Of a stretch of DNA of 64,000 nt, positions 26,062 through 39,600 are shown one piece after another. The stretch is from Balanoglossus misakiensis. Its lineage: Eukaryota > Hemichordata. The position numbers and the translations under genes were made by a program. Below the pieces are notes generated by a model, which saw only the letters and a list, made by a program, of their open reading frames with translations, made no database searches and was not told where the DNA came from. Numbering within the stretch: position 1 is the first letter of the stretch; every line of letters begins with the position of its first letter. The stretch spans positions 8,928,001-8,992,000 of the forward strand of contig CM082576.2 in the NCBI GenBank assembly GCA_040954595.2, written 5' to 3'.

Positions 26062-29000
26062 GTGATGACGGTGATGCTATTCCGTTCCGGTCACAAATCA
26101 CTAACAAACTTGTGACTGTATCATAGTGTGTACTAAACTTTTGCATACTATAATGAGAATGCATGTTAATCATATTGGTATTATCATATTGGTATTAAAA
26201 CAACTTCAAATCGGTCTTTGATTTTATTAGTTTCTGATTTTTTTTGAGTGTAGGTGTCATGAAATAAAATGGCAGACTATATGTCCAGTGCTCATCGCAG
26301 TGTTTCTCATTTTTTATTTTTCAAGGTATATAAATATTATATTTTCAAGTCACGGTGGCCTGATACAGCCTGGGTTTGAAGCTGGCCTTTCTTTGGACAA
26401 ATAAAATACAGCATTGATATAACAGCTTCTCAATTGTCTGTTATATTTGAGATTTTATGAAAGGGTTATCTCTGCCACTTGCTGACAGGATGAAGGAGGG
26501 GATAATCCGATTGTTATTATCCCACTATACCAAAACAATTACACCCCAACAATGCTCAGTGCGCGAAGGCCTGTCTTTGATATTCTGATATGACTGCCTG
26601 CATCTTTGCACAGGCTTCGTGCAGATATTAATAACTTTTGTCTTATTTCAAGCACTGTGTGTGTCAGCTGGTTTGATTGGAAGAAAGGACTTGGACGGAA
26701 ATGAACATGGTGCTCGGTTTCAGCCAGTCAGAATTTAATCCCTGCTTTGTAACAATTAATATGAAAGCCTAAAAGCTGACCTCTCTTTGTCAATATTTGT
26801 TGGTGATGTTGTCGACGTCTTTCTGCAGAATTTCCGGTTTTAAACTGAAAAACACTCCACTTCAAGAAAAGGGGATGGAGATACATCCGCTATTGATGTT
26901 AATTAAAAACACCAAAAACAAATGGATTAATTTTGGAGAAAAAAATATTGTTTATTGATTTGAAGTACAGCATATTATATCCAACACCAATGTTCGTTAA
27001 TCTTACCAAGAACATTGATTTCTCGGCCAGCGTATGACATCATCGCACTCTTAAAATCTCTAAAATGAAATGAACAAACACGTCGGTGTAATTGGGTTGT
27101 TGAAACTTCTACTTCAAGCCATTATGAATTGACGAAAAATTTGTGAAAAATCCCATAAATTCACGAAAAGTCAGTCAGGCCTCTGGGAAAATATACAAGC
27201 CAAAACAAAGGCGAGTCTCCCATATCCAAGTAACCGTACAACACACCAAGAATTTCTCCGTTTTCACCCAACGTAATTATCCTCATCTGCAGTGTACAAA
27301 GCCAGGCTTTATGCACCCTCTCAAGGCGCATTGGTTGATCATTAATCTTTCCACCTGAAATGGACTGGAAAGAAAAAATATATATATTAGCAAGTGGTGA
27401 TTAATGGCAATTCTCCGGCTAAAATGCTATCAGTCTTCAATTTAATGAAGTATGTACTTAAGTCAATCCATTCATTATCTTGAATGGTGTAACTCTGTTA
27501 GACGCATTGTCTGCCCAATATTATACCAAGGAAGTTGACTGCGTTCAATGGAGTTGGCTCCACTGCTGCAGACATGGTTTTTTTATTTTACAGCCCTGTA
27601 AAAATCCCTACCTCCTGGCGAGCGTCCCAATATCCAGAACTCCACAAGGGTGCAATCCATCACGGCAAAAATGGGACCTTATGCTTTCCAACCCAAATTG
27701 CCGGATGATATATACATTGCATGCGATATAGGGGGAGGGCACCTTTTCAAGCAATTTCAGGGTCAAAATGTTGATGATTTAACCATTTCAAGTAATTCTA
27801 TGTTTTTTAAATGAAGCTGGCTTATTGAGTTATCGCGGCGTAACCTTGGGGACCGCTGCATGGTTCTATATTTTGGTGGATTATTTTTTTTTTTTTGGAA
27901 TCAGCCTGTTCTTATTGAGACAAGCAATGATGACAAAGAGGTGATCAACCGCTGATCGACGGAGCTGATATTTGCATGACCTGCAGAGGGAAATAAAAAC
28001 TGAAATGGAAACTCCCATTTCTCCAGATGGTTCCATCCTCATCTTTGCTGGTAGGTGAAAACGCTTAATTAATGTGGTGTGGACTAGCCTGAAAAAAAAA
28101 AAATTGACAGGCTATTTCTGAAACGCATTGTAATAAGTCGCTGCGTACTATTCCTCTGCCGGTGATGTACACTCCCAAGTATTGTTTTGCGTGGTGGGCG
28201 TATGTTTCTTTCTGAACAAACAGCCTTGATCTGCTGGCTGGAACAGATAATGACAATTAACAAGCGCAGGAGCATATGCCGATAACCATCAGTTGGACCT
28301 GGGCGCTTGGTTAAAGATGCCTGCATTGCTCTTCTTCTCTCTCTCTCTCTGTGATCTATTAAAATCAAAGAACTGTATGCGCGGAATGATTAAAATCCCT
28401 TTGGGCTGCCACTTTATCAGCGGTCGTTAATTCAAGTTCATTCCTGGTATCAACACACTTAGCGCCCAATGGAGTGATGGTAATTATGTTAACTTTAATG
28501 AAGGCTGTCGTATGGTGGTTGGCAGATACCTACGGCACCACTATATACTGCTATATACCGCCAACACAATGCCACTGAAAAAGCAATATCAAAAAACCCC
28601 GACAAGACAATTTGACACAGAGGTCACAGTCTCTTGAATCAAACGGTTATTTTCAACTCATGTTTTCTCACGACATTAAAAAAAAGAGTACAATACAATT
28701 GTGTATGTGTTATTGTCTGTGTGTCGATCTGCATGGATATATGGGTTTTGTGTTATTCTGAAAATAATTGGGTCTATATTTGCTAGATACTAAAACCATA
28801 ATTGCTAGACACTTACCCCAGTTTTTCCAGTACATCATATTTACCTCAGTTTTATTGTCTCTACATGCTTCTGAATAGTAATGGAAACTTTATTTTGCTT
28901 TGAAGTGGACATATTCTTGGCTTGTTTGATTCTCACTTGCTTTTATCTTATAAAAACATTTACCCAACATCTTAAATCCTTTTAAAAACTTGGTAACTAT

Positions 29001-32000
29001 CAGTAGTTTTTTTTGTGATGAAGATTTTGCAATTTTAGCATAAATATTTGATTGAATTAAGTTACTGCTATTTCATTGGGGAAGAGAGCTTATTAATTAT
29101 TCAGGACTAAAGAGCTGCCCACCACAGTCTTTTTTCAGTTCAAAAGATGATAGATATTAACCAATCTTCTGTTTCACACATAATGTTAACCCACTATACT
29201 GTCACTTGAAATTTGTCAGTTTTTTTTTTTTTTTGGCTTGTCCCGGGATCTGATTACGGCGCTTATGAAAATTGTCCACCTTGCTGTGTTTGTAAATTGA
29301 ATTTTGCAGTCAGTCCGCCCTTACGTGGCTGCCATCCCGAGCTCTCATCTGGAATGATGGATGACTATTTAAAGTCGCTGCCCTGTGTAAGAAGATACAC
29401 CGGGCCTTATGCAGCCAACAATAGCGCTATTGTGTCGGGCGAGTGTGGCGCTTGTGAAATATATCCACGCAATTAATGCAAATAGAATTTCTGTTCGACA
29501 AGTACACAAGTGTGCGTGTATACTCTGGGATGTAATTCCATTCTTGGCTTTATTGTTTGTCCACTCTGATCGACATCTCCCTCTGCAGTCGATCTGCATT
29601 TGACTGCAGCTGAGCTGTCACCCCCCACATCCCTAGTGTCATGGACCCAGCTGCGCTGTTGGAAACTATAGGGGTTGTACCATTCGCACACAACAGCAGT
29701 GGTCAAAGGGGTGATGATCAGTATTAAAATGAAAGAATAATTGTTATTGTCCCCTCCTTGTGATGTGATCTCATCTTCTCTGTGGACTGAATTTCCACAA
29801 AAAAAGAGAAATGCTTCATCAATAACTGTGATTTGCGAGACTTTTGTTGCAAGTTGAAACTATATCTATTTCTATAAACACTGAAGTACTACACCAGGCA
29901 TCTCAGCAATGCAATATGTTTCCTTTGCAAAAACTTAATTCTGAACTTCCTTCAACTGAACTCTTCCGGAAATATTGGAATTTTCCTGGCAATTTTCCAT
30001 GCGGAAACTTCTGCATCAGGGATTAAACACATGAACAAACTAAATGGAAACGGCCACAGTGTAAACTCTTCAGTTTGTGGTAGTTCCACGCAACCATTTC
30101 TGAAAACGTCGACTTTATTGTCTGCTCTGATTAACTTCTTCAAAACACAGAATTTTAGATGTTATACTTCTCTCGCATTTCTTCCGTGGGAAGTAATGTC
30201 AGGGCTGAGGATTTTTCTTTACAAAACATTTTCTTATCAATGCTTGATCAGTTACATTTCATTGAGCGGGGCAAGAATAGACAAATATTAAAAAAATTCC
30301 CCAGATCCAATGAATAAATCAACGTAGCACTGTCACAAAACAATTTACAGTTACCTAACTGACGATCGATCTTCTGTCAGTTCAGGAATTCAAAGCAGAA
30401 CTAAAGAAAAGAAAGAGAGACAGACACATAAATTTTTTCTTCTTTTGTTCAAGATTGCTTGTTTTAATCATCAAAGAGATATGATTATGTAAGTCTACAG
30501 TGATCACATTCTCAGGATGAATTAAAGTAGTTCTTGGCAACCATTCATTGAAAATATATGCATTCAAAGGGGATTATATAAAAAAACATTTAGAGCACTT
30601 TTGAAATATCAAGCTCAGAAATATACATGCATAATAGCAATTTATAATGTAACCCCCATAAAAATAATGCACAATTTTTAAGCTGTCTAAGGCTTTTCAA
30701 AGTGTTACAGAACCATTTAAGGGCACTTCTTAAAAGAGAAATCTTGCTTGGTTTTCTTATGCTTGCAAAGGAAGAAGCCCAGAAATAATTAATATAACAG
30801 TCAGTAATAATCAGCCATGCCTTTCCATCATCATAACTATATATGATTTACAAGTGTTACGTTGAAAGAGGAACAAGATCTGGAAAAAAGGGTGGGTCGT
30901 ATTATGTTCCATTTATAGCAATTTATAGCATCCATGATGACAACAGCCATACCAATTTCCCCCTTTTCTTAATGCGGCTGAATTTTGCATGGGGTCACAT
31001 GGTGAGGAGCAAATACATTAACTGCACGTGGGTGTCGTTAAATTTCTGCAAAACTCCCAAGCGCCATCTGTGCGTGCTGTAAAAAACGATTCTAATCCGT
31101 AATAAAGAGTGCTTGATCAGCCGTTGGGGTGGATGGACTAAAAATAATTCTGATCCTATCTATAATATCAGCATTCTCCTTGTTGTGGACAATCTACATG
31201 TGTTTGAGTAACAGAAACAAAAAGAGGATGAAATGATGGACATTTCAACAAAAGTGACTATCATAGTTTCATGAGAAGAACTCTACTAATAAAATGTAAA
31301 CCCAAGTTCAACTTTTTTTGACAAGCAAAAGGTCAAAACTCCTTTCTATGACACCATCTTGGATCACAGCTATTATAATTACACCATAACAAACATGAAA
31401 TTTGGAGAAAACTATTTTAACTATTTGGCAAAATGCGAAGCCCTGCTTGCTATAATTGAAGAAGAGTTTGTAAAAGGTGATGTAATCATATAATTTATAA
31501 AAATCTGAACGTAAACATGAATAATGGAGAAAAAAGGTAAAACATATCACTTGCAAATTAATCAAAATATTGCACAAAAGATTAAAAATAACTTACTCAC
31601 TTCATAATTTAAAATATTGTGTAAAAAAAAAATAATGGACTCACTTTACAATCTATTTTTTTGAGAAAAGTGCAAACAAAATTATCAACTTGCTCCCTCC
31701 AATATTCGGCCACTTTGACCGAAACACACAATATTGCAAAGATGCAATATAATTGATCCGTGACATTTATTGTAATGATTTAGTAATAATTCAGTGGAAG
31801 CAGATTGATTCAATAAAACAAAATTTATGACAAATCACACATCAGGTCAGCTGTTACACTCCTCAAATTGAGGAGTCTGTATTGTCTGCCACCCCAAATT
31901 AGGTTGTATGTAAGCCCATATGTGATTGGCCATTTATAGCTATTTTTATCTCGTTTTGTACAAACTTTTAGCAACACTGCAATTTGTTTAAAAGTAGGCC

Positions 32001-32411
32001 TGGCAATGGACCCCTTAGGCAGCAATGTTAAAACGGACAAATTGCACCTTGTGCACGTATCACAGGTGTACTATTTGTGTGTTTATACATGTACCACTCC
32101 ATGACTGTATGATTATATATATTCCCATCATTACCAGTTCGTACAGTTACCAGTAGTTCTATAAATTTCAAATGTAAACAATAACACTGCTGGTTATAGG
32201 TCTACTGGCAGTGATTAAGCTCAACACTGGGCATGTCCTAAGGGCCGGTGTGAACAAATTAAATGTGGATATCCCTGGGACCTATTGTCTGCTCGCGTGG
32301 GTTGTCCAGAAAGAGACATTGGCGAAGATGCTTATCACTGCATAGTCCAGCACACACCTACACACCGCTGTGGGTGGGGCAGTTCTGAAGTGTTTGCAAT
32401 GTAACATTACA

Positions 32412-32484
32412 TTTATTCATTCATTCATTTCATTCATTCATTCATTCATTCATTCATTCATTCATTCATTCATTCATTCATTCA
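32412..32484. repeat. (ATTC)n tetranucleotide microsatellite
   Basis: About 17 tandem ATTC units with one interruption near the start. It creates an artificial repetitive reading frame that is not a gene. Confidence 0.97.
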
Positions 32485-34294
32485 AACAGACAGACAGAAA
32501 GACAGGCATACAGAAGGCTATGTCATTCCCTAGTATATACCCATGCATGCATGAGCGATCAAACATGTGCGTCCAATGGTGCACTTTTTTATTGTGCCCT
32601 CCTACAAGCTGATTGGCTAAATCTCTGGTGTCAATAATGTGTGGCCAGATTTATATCAGTGGCATGTCATCCTTTGATGTGGCCTTTTTAATGTAATCTC
32701 CACAAAGCTTTACCCATCACAATCTCTCCTGTGCGTGCATCTAATATTCTAAAAGAGTATAATACAGTCATGTAAGCTTACCGGGTATGTCAATTTGATC
32801 CAATCATTCTGATAATGTTATCTGAAACTTAAAAGTACAGTTCTTCAGAAAATTCCTCACGGACTATAATAATTTTTCTGTGAGCCATACAAAATTCACG
32901 CTTTTTGAAAAGTATTCTCTCATATGAGAACCGTGGTGCGGTCGCGCACACTAAATCAATATCTGAGATCTGCCGACAAGGACTTTCTCAGCTTGCTTGA
33001 AACCATTTCAGTTAATTAGATTATAATTGAAATGACCCAAAGTACATGTTATTAATCAGATTACACAAATGGTTTGTGTATCTCTTGTGTGTTGCCTTCT
33101 TCCTAAGAGTTTGAGTATATTCCTCAAAGCTGACTTAGAGAGAACTCCATTAGACACCCACTTATCTAATTAGTTAATGGCGAATTCTTGCTCATTTTAT
33201 ATTCGGCAATTAATGCGCTGTGTGTCAATAAAAAAATGTAAGGTATTGAAAGGAATTATAGCGGAGACTTTTTGGTCATGTTTGCTTTTATGCAAGCTGT
33301 TAGGGGATGCAAACAATTCCTCAAACATATCCCACGTACATCCTTTTTGTCATTTTTGTATTTCAAGGAGTGTTTCGCTATTAACATGCGTACTTGACAT
33401 TTATTGAGCTGGCAGTGACATTCCCGATGAAATCATTCCGACATTCCATATGTATTTTATACAATGCAAGTCCCACTTCCCTATGGATATTGTGTTTGGG
33501 CTATAGCTATTACAGCATCCTTTTGGTGGGCGTTTGGGAATCCACAGGAACTGTATAAGCCATGATGGTACTCAGATTTGATAATGAACTTCTCTATTCA
33601 TGCTGATGCAAGAATGGTACATGCGTACTTACATGTTTCTTTCCAGGAAAGTCCAAATACCTGTATACATGATAATTAAATAGCATTATTTATACACAGA
33701 GAGATGATAACATGAATTTTGTGTAGTCAGCTTGGGATGAAGCCAATTTTACTGACTGTCTCATAAATTATTCAGGAGCTTCAAGAAAGAAGACAGTTGT
33801 AGTTCCTAGGGCAACAACTTTTTTGTTCATTTGTCATTTAATACTAAACTTTAATGAAATTAAAAGCTTTTGTGGCACAAGAATATTACTCCTGAATCAG
33901 TGATACCATACTGGGATGGACAGCGTTCTGTTGGATTTGTATTGTATGTAGCTGAGACCCGGCTGAATGAACTTTGTCTCAACCTGATGTGAACTTTTAA
34001 CTTTTCTCCTATAGCCTTAGACTGAATGAAATGTACACGTCAGTTTCAGTATCCTCATTTGCATCTACTTATTGCTGCAGGGATATGACACGTCATTTGT
34101 ACCCGCATCATCAGCCTTGGAATCTCCTGCCATTGTCCAATTCGAAATTGCTTGCCTGTCTGGACTTGACTCTAATATTTGATATAAATATTTTTCTTGT
34201 TTGGTCCAACAGCTTCCCACGTTTCTTAAATTTTTACGACTCAGCTCCCATTGTGTTTGTCAGTGCATGTCCATGAGACAAAGTTGACTTTGTA

Positions 34295-34314
34295 GTGTGT
34301 GTGTGTGTGTGTGT
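34295..34314. repeat. (GT)n microsatellite
   Basis: About ten GT dinucleotides in a row. Confidence 0.9.
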
Positions 34315-34944
34315 TTGTGACTTTATAGAAGCCAGAAAAGAAAAAATCTTGCAGTATAAAGTGGCACAGAGTGTTATACCCACTATTCCTTCCAACAACA
34401 GTTTCACAGCATCTGTGTGTTAATACAGACTGCTGCATCTATCTATTACTAAACCATCCTTGAGTCAGAATTAGCAGCACAGCAATGAAAATGTCACAGG
34501 TGGGTCTGTTTTAAAATGCATATGACAGTGCATTAATTTACATATGACACATCTTGGAACCATTCGAGGGCTATCAAGGTTCATGTCTGACTCAACAGGA
34601 GAACGGCGATGGCGGTGACACATTAATGACAGCATTTAAGACTCAGGAAATTGACAAGTATTTAGTTGACTTCATTTACAATAGCAGGCAATCACACAGC
34701 CCCATAGGCCAATAATTAAGTGCTTGTAAATTCAAACTTGCTGATGATATCATTAGACATCATGCCGGTATAATTATTTCTTTCAGGCAGAACATGGCCT
34801 GCAGAGAAAAAAAAAAAGAATTAATTTTGATAAACTTTATTTTTTTTTACCACTGTTATATGTGTGGGCAGTACCTCAGGAACTTAATTGTGGATACATA
34901 TCTTTTGCATCCGGTACACATCATTGATGACAATAAGCCATCAA

Positions 34945-34963
34945 CCAGTGACGTCATCACTGG
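34945..34963. promoter_or_regulatory. CRE inside an extended palindrome
   Basis: CCAGTGACGTCATCACTGG has 7-base inverted arms around CGTCA and contains the full cAMP-response element TGACGTCA (34949-34956). Confidence 0.4.
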
Positions 34964-35926
34964 AACAATCCATGTAAAATTGTGATTTCATTATGTATAC
35001 AACTTCCGTTTAAGGTCAATCTGACGGCAATGCCCTAGTGGAATCCAATAATTCTTTCATATTATTCTCCGAATAAAACATAAATATGTATGTGCATGAC
35101 ATAATACTCTTACGTCTGAGCTAATATATACACATTACATATTTACATTTATGAATATAAACTGGAAGTGGATGGTATTTGTAAGCTACTTGTCTATTTA
35201 TACTCTAGAAGTAGAACTAGTGCTGGTTATTTAATTCCCCAAAATGATGAAAATGTCATTTTAATTACAAGACTTTCAGGCCAGCTACACTATTAAAAAA
35301 CTTGCCCATTATCTGAAAGAGACTCACTCATCATCTCATAAAGTAAATTTGTATTTTTTAAAAACATTAAAAATAGCCCGATGTAAAAACGAGAATATTA
35401 ATTTCGCGTTCCCGGCAGGTTTAACCAAAGCTTAAAAGTTAACACCATTAGAGTCTTATAGAATAGTGTCATCCTCTTGAAGGATTGGGATGGGATGAGG
35501 GAAAAGTTGCTCACTATATTTATGCGTTCCAGCCATTTTGAAACTCAGAGGGTGGACTGTAGAGGGAGCTCAGGGTAGATATGCAATCATGGATACAGTG
35601 GGATGCGGTGCCTGTGTGGGATGCAGTTTGATTGATGTCCAAAGGTCTGACGGGCACGGACTTTACCATGTTTATGTTGCAATACTCATTGGCGTCATAT
35701 AAATCACTGCCTCAAGTTTTGTTTGTGAACTGCCACTTTGTATGCATCTAAAATACCCCATTATGTCACAACGTAAAAACAAGTTAATAGTATTGATATA
35801 ATACCCCCACACATACTGAAAGGCTCCAGGAGCGTACAGCGCCCTCCTGAAGTATAATTAATGGAAGTCTTTTGTTTTTATGAAGAGAAATTCTGACACA
35901 GCACTTGGGAGTCAGACATCTCGGTA

Positions 35927-35932
35927 TTTATT
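35927..35932 (-). terminator. Candidate polyadenylation signal (NAALADase A)
   Basis: TTTATT on + reads AATAAA on the - strand, about 700 bases after the stop codon of the - strand peptidase gene at 36637. It is a single hexamer, so it is only a candidate. Confidence 0.3.
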
Positions 35933-36636
35933 AAAAAAAATACAAGCAGAAAATGATATTCAAAACACAGTGGTCTCATTTCAATTATTATCATTCTTTT
36001 GTTCACTTCTCCCACGTTGCGATACAGGAATAAATGTCACACTAATAAAAACACCCTTGTGAAAACTCTTAAAATTTCTCCTTCATTGCAAGAGAGATAA
36101 AAGATATTTCACCTCTTTAAATGGAATTAAAATTACATGAAGTTGTTTCACAGTCACCAAACTTACAATCTGCAAGTTCAAATGTAAGTCATATAATTAG
36201 TGGTCACAAACTACTGTAGCAATGACAAACAGAAACAAAGACAGCATAATCTAAAAATCCACAAATTCCTTTTGTTTGTGAATGAACAGAGGCACAAACA
36301 TATCGTCCAATAAACCAAAGTTTTCATTCTAATTCTCTAAGATATTTTCAGACTTTTATATCAATCATGTTCATTCATGATCATCTGAATAAAAATAAAC
36401 CAAAGTTTATATCACTTTTACTACAATAATCTGAAAATACAAGATGTGGACAATGAAATATTTGAATTTTTGATTGAAGGTTCGCAGTAATCCCACCAAG
36501 ACAATTCCAAGAGTGAATGTGAATGACAGTTTACACACACTGTAAATTTATCCACCCGCCTTGTCATCAGAAGTAGTCCAGGAAAAGCCACACATCCAAT
36601 TTAAATGCTGAGACTAATAAAAGTCACAAAATTTGA

Positions 36637-39600
36637 TCAGCCATCTTGAAAAACTTCTTTCAAAGTCTTGGTAGCTCCGTGCACAAAGTACGTAAGCACC
36701 GACACATGTTTCTCTATGATTTTCCACTGTTTGGTCGCTTCCGGCTCCTCCAGTTTGTCGATGTCGAACAAGCCGTCAACAAGTCCCGGGAAGGCATCGC
36801 CGAAGTATGCGTTCTTGCTGCTGGATGCAAACACCACGTGTCTGGAACCATGAATGCAGAGGAAGCGAGAAATGGGATGTTTACATTCGGAGAAGGGAAA
36901 ATCCTGCAGTATCGTACATGCGCATATATTGTTGAGCATGACAAGACATGCACACAATTTTGCCATTTTGGGCTACTATTACCAGATTCACTGTCTTCTC
37001 ATGTGAATGTGTAGTTGGACAATTTTGTCCTAGCTGATCTCCAAGAGCCAAGAGCAAAGAGACCCATGATCCATTAAAAACTCACCTGTCTAAAACTCTG
37101 TCTGGCAATCCGAGTGGGTCAATGAATGCTCTTTCTAGGTACATCAGTTTATCGTTGATACTTCGCACCTCAAAGGGACTGAAATTGAACCACGATAATG
37201 AGGTTTTTTTTCAGTATAGGAATACATTTTCTGGCGACTTTTACTCACTACTACACATATCTTTTAAAAACTGCAGAGATACAGTGCAGTATAACATTGT
37301 AAATGTTGATTTTCTAGGATTTGCCGATGAGGGCGTATTTCACCACCTACTACTTTGGCGGTACTTAGAATTATTGAGCAACAATCGGGATCCATTTCTT
37401 GTGTGTAGAGAATTGCAAAATTGAATGGGGTTACATTAAGGAAATCACAGAAGACATCAAAACTTACTCCTTTGCTTCCAAATTTTCAATGTATTTGTGA
37501 AAACTCCTGGCAGTGGCTTTGAACTCGGCTAACGCAGTGTAGAAGTGGTCTGTGGTCAAAATGTACACAGAAAGTTACAAATCAGCCATGGACACAGTCT
37601 TTAGACCAGAATAAAGGGAGACAAAATATTGTGCAGCCACTGAGCAGGCATGGATGTCACCCACTGAAAATCTGTGATTGGCTATATTTCAGTTTTCCCT
37701 GCAGGTAACAGTGTGTGGTTAAATTTGCAAAGATGACCACCATGGTTCAGTCCAAATCCATTGTTTTCTAAAGAGGAAACTGGGGATGAAAGGGTTCTTA
37801 ACTGTATGCATGTATATAGCTTTACTGATTTATATCACAGATAAACCTCACCGAGATTAAAGCCATGCCTCTCCATTTCCCCTTCAGCATTCTGTTTGAT
37901 CTCATCCATCGCCTGTTCCATCTTCGCCCCGTAGTCCTCACAATTGAACGGGAGGATGAGCTGATCGGACAACGTCCTGGCCATCTCCGCCCACACCTGC
38001 GTCACCACCAGATGATAGTTGAAATCCGGATCCAAGATTTCCTTCACCAGATGGAATGTCTCGTACATGGAATGATAGAGCGGATAACTGGAGATTCCTA
38101 GAGACTGAATCAAGGAAGTGAAAAATCTTTATAAGAATGGCTTTTGCAACAGGATGGAAAATTACCGGACATTCAGTTAAACTTTTCCACAATGCACAAA
38201 CTTAACGACTTGCTTAACAGATGGCCACACATTCACACAATCATGCGATCACAACATTCAAACATGACATCTACATTTTGGGTTGGGGAAAAAATCAAAA
38301 ACAGGTTAGGGCAAGAGTAGCAGTAGCCGTGACAACCACTGGAACGTCATTGTGAATAGAAAACTCACAGAGTCAAACGTGTACCGCAAGTCCAATGCAG
38401 AAATCCCAAGAGATTCCATAAATCGGGCGTAGTCACTCCCAGATCCTAAAGTACCAATGCTGCATGGGTGTAATTTAAAAGTAACCAAGCACATAAAATA
38501 AGAAAAATATAAAGAGGTAATCATCCTTGTTTACTCTCTGTTTCGATTCAAGGAGCTAATATGCCTTTCTGAGATTTTCCTCTTACATGCTGTAGCCAAT
38601 AGTGCACATAAAGACTCTGCACAGCAATAGATATATGTGTACTTACAATGGGAGCTGTTCACTATTTGGATTTCTCTCCAACCATGTGTCGTAGACAGTT
38701 TTGCTCTTGTCTACAGGATCGGGAATCTAATGTCCAAAAAATAAATTATTAATCTCAGTGATCAGAAGGGGATGAGCATGTAATTGGCTGCTTTGTTTGC
38801 TTGCATATACTGAACTGCAGGTTCTGAATTTGAACCTGACACAAAACCTTCTGAATTCTCTTATTGTTTACAATGCACCAGGTGGGTGCACTAACCTTTT
38901 TGGTGACATTGTATATAAGCCTGTACAAGGTTGGCGAGGACTTTGCCCTCAGGACATGGTTGCCTTGTACAGCTATGTCCACATTCAGATATGCCACGGC
39001 CTTCTTGGACAGCAGCTGAGCATTGTCCTGTTGGAGTAAGCCACAAAGACAAGATCACCAATTGAAAATAACTGGAAAAGTAAAAGAAAAACATGCATAA
39101 TCTGCATTCCAAGTAGAAATCTTCATACCTCCACCCACTCTGCAGAGCCAATCAAACCGTACTCTTCAGCTCCCCAGCTACAAAACAAAATGGTGCGCCT
39201 CGGACGCCAGTCTGTGAACAAGAAGTCAGAGGCAGATATATCAGAGGGAATATTGAAACCTGTTTTTTTTTTTGCATTGTCATGGTAATGTGCAGGGATA
39301 TTACTTGCCACACCATCATTAGGAAAATGTATAATAAGATACGTATTGATGTCCAAATCCCCACTGAGAAATATATGACAGTTTTGATGACAAGTTTTAG
39401 GGAATGTTCGTGTAACCACCACCATCATCATCACCACTCACTATGCTCATCAACAAGTTGCTGGAATGCTCTGGCCAGTTCCAACATACAAGCTGTACCA
39501 CTGGATGGATCCAAAGAACCAAAAACCCAAGCATCTCGGTGATTTCCAATGATCACATAACGGTCTGCGGAGAAGACAAAAGAAGATAGTTTGTCATTTT

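Larger units (their letters stand above)
13531..35926. other. Gene-free interval (about 22 kb)
   Basis: No open frame here looks like a protein: the longest are about 120 codons with low-complexity or random composition and no family resemblance. No tRNA or rRNA was recognised. It contains simple repeats (poly-G, ATTC, GT) and patches of mixed composition (for example 15640-15900, 18880-18990, 22840-23210, 27480-27740, 28270-28450, 29230-29640) that look less random than the AT-rich background. A gene-poor flank is typical of developmental transcription factor genes, so long-range regulatory elements for Prox are the likeliest content. Confidence 0.7.

Noticed and set aside
32370-32612. Open frame with repeated His-Ser-Phe-Ile units
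   Set aside because: Produced by the ATTC microsatellite.
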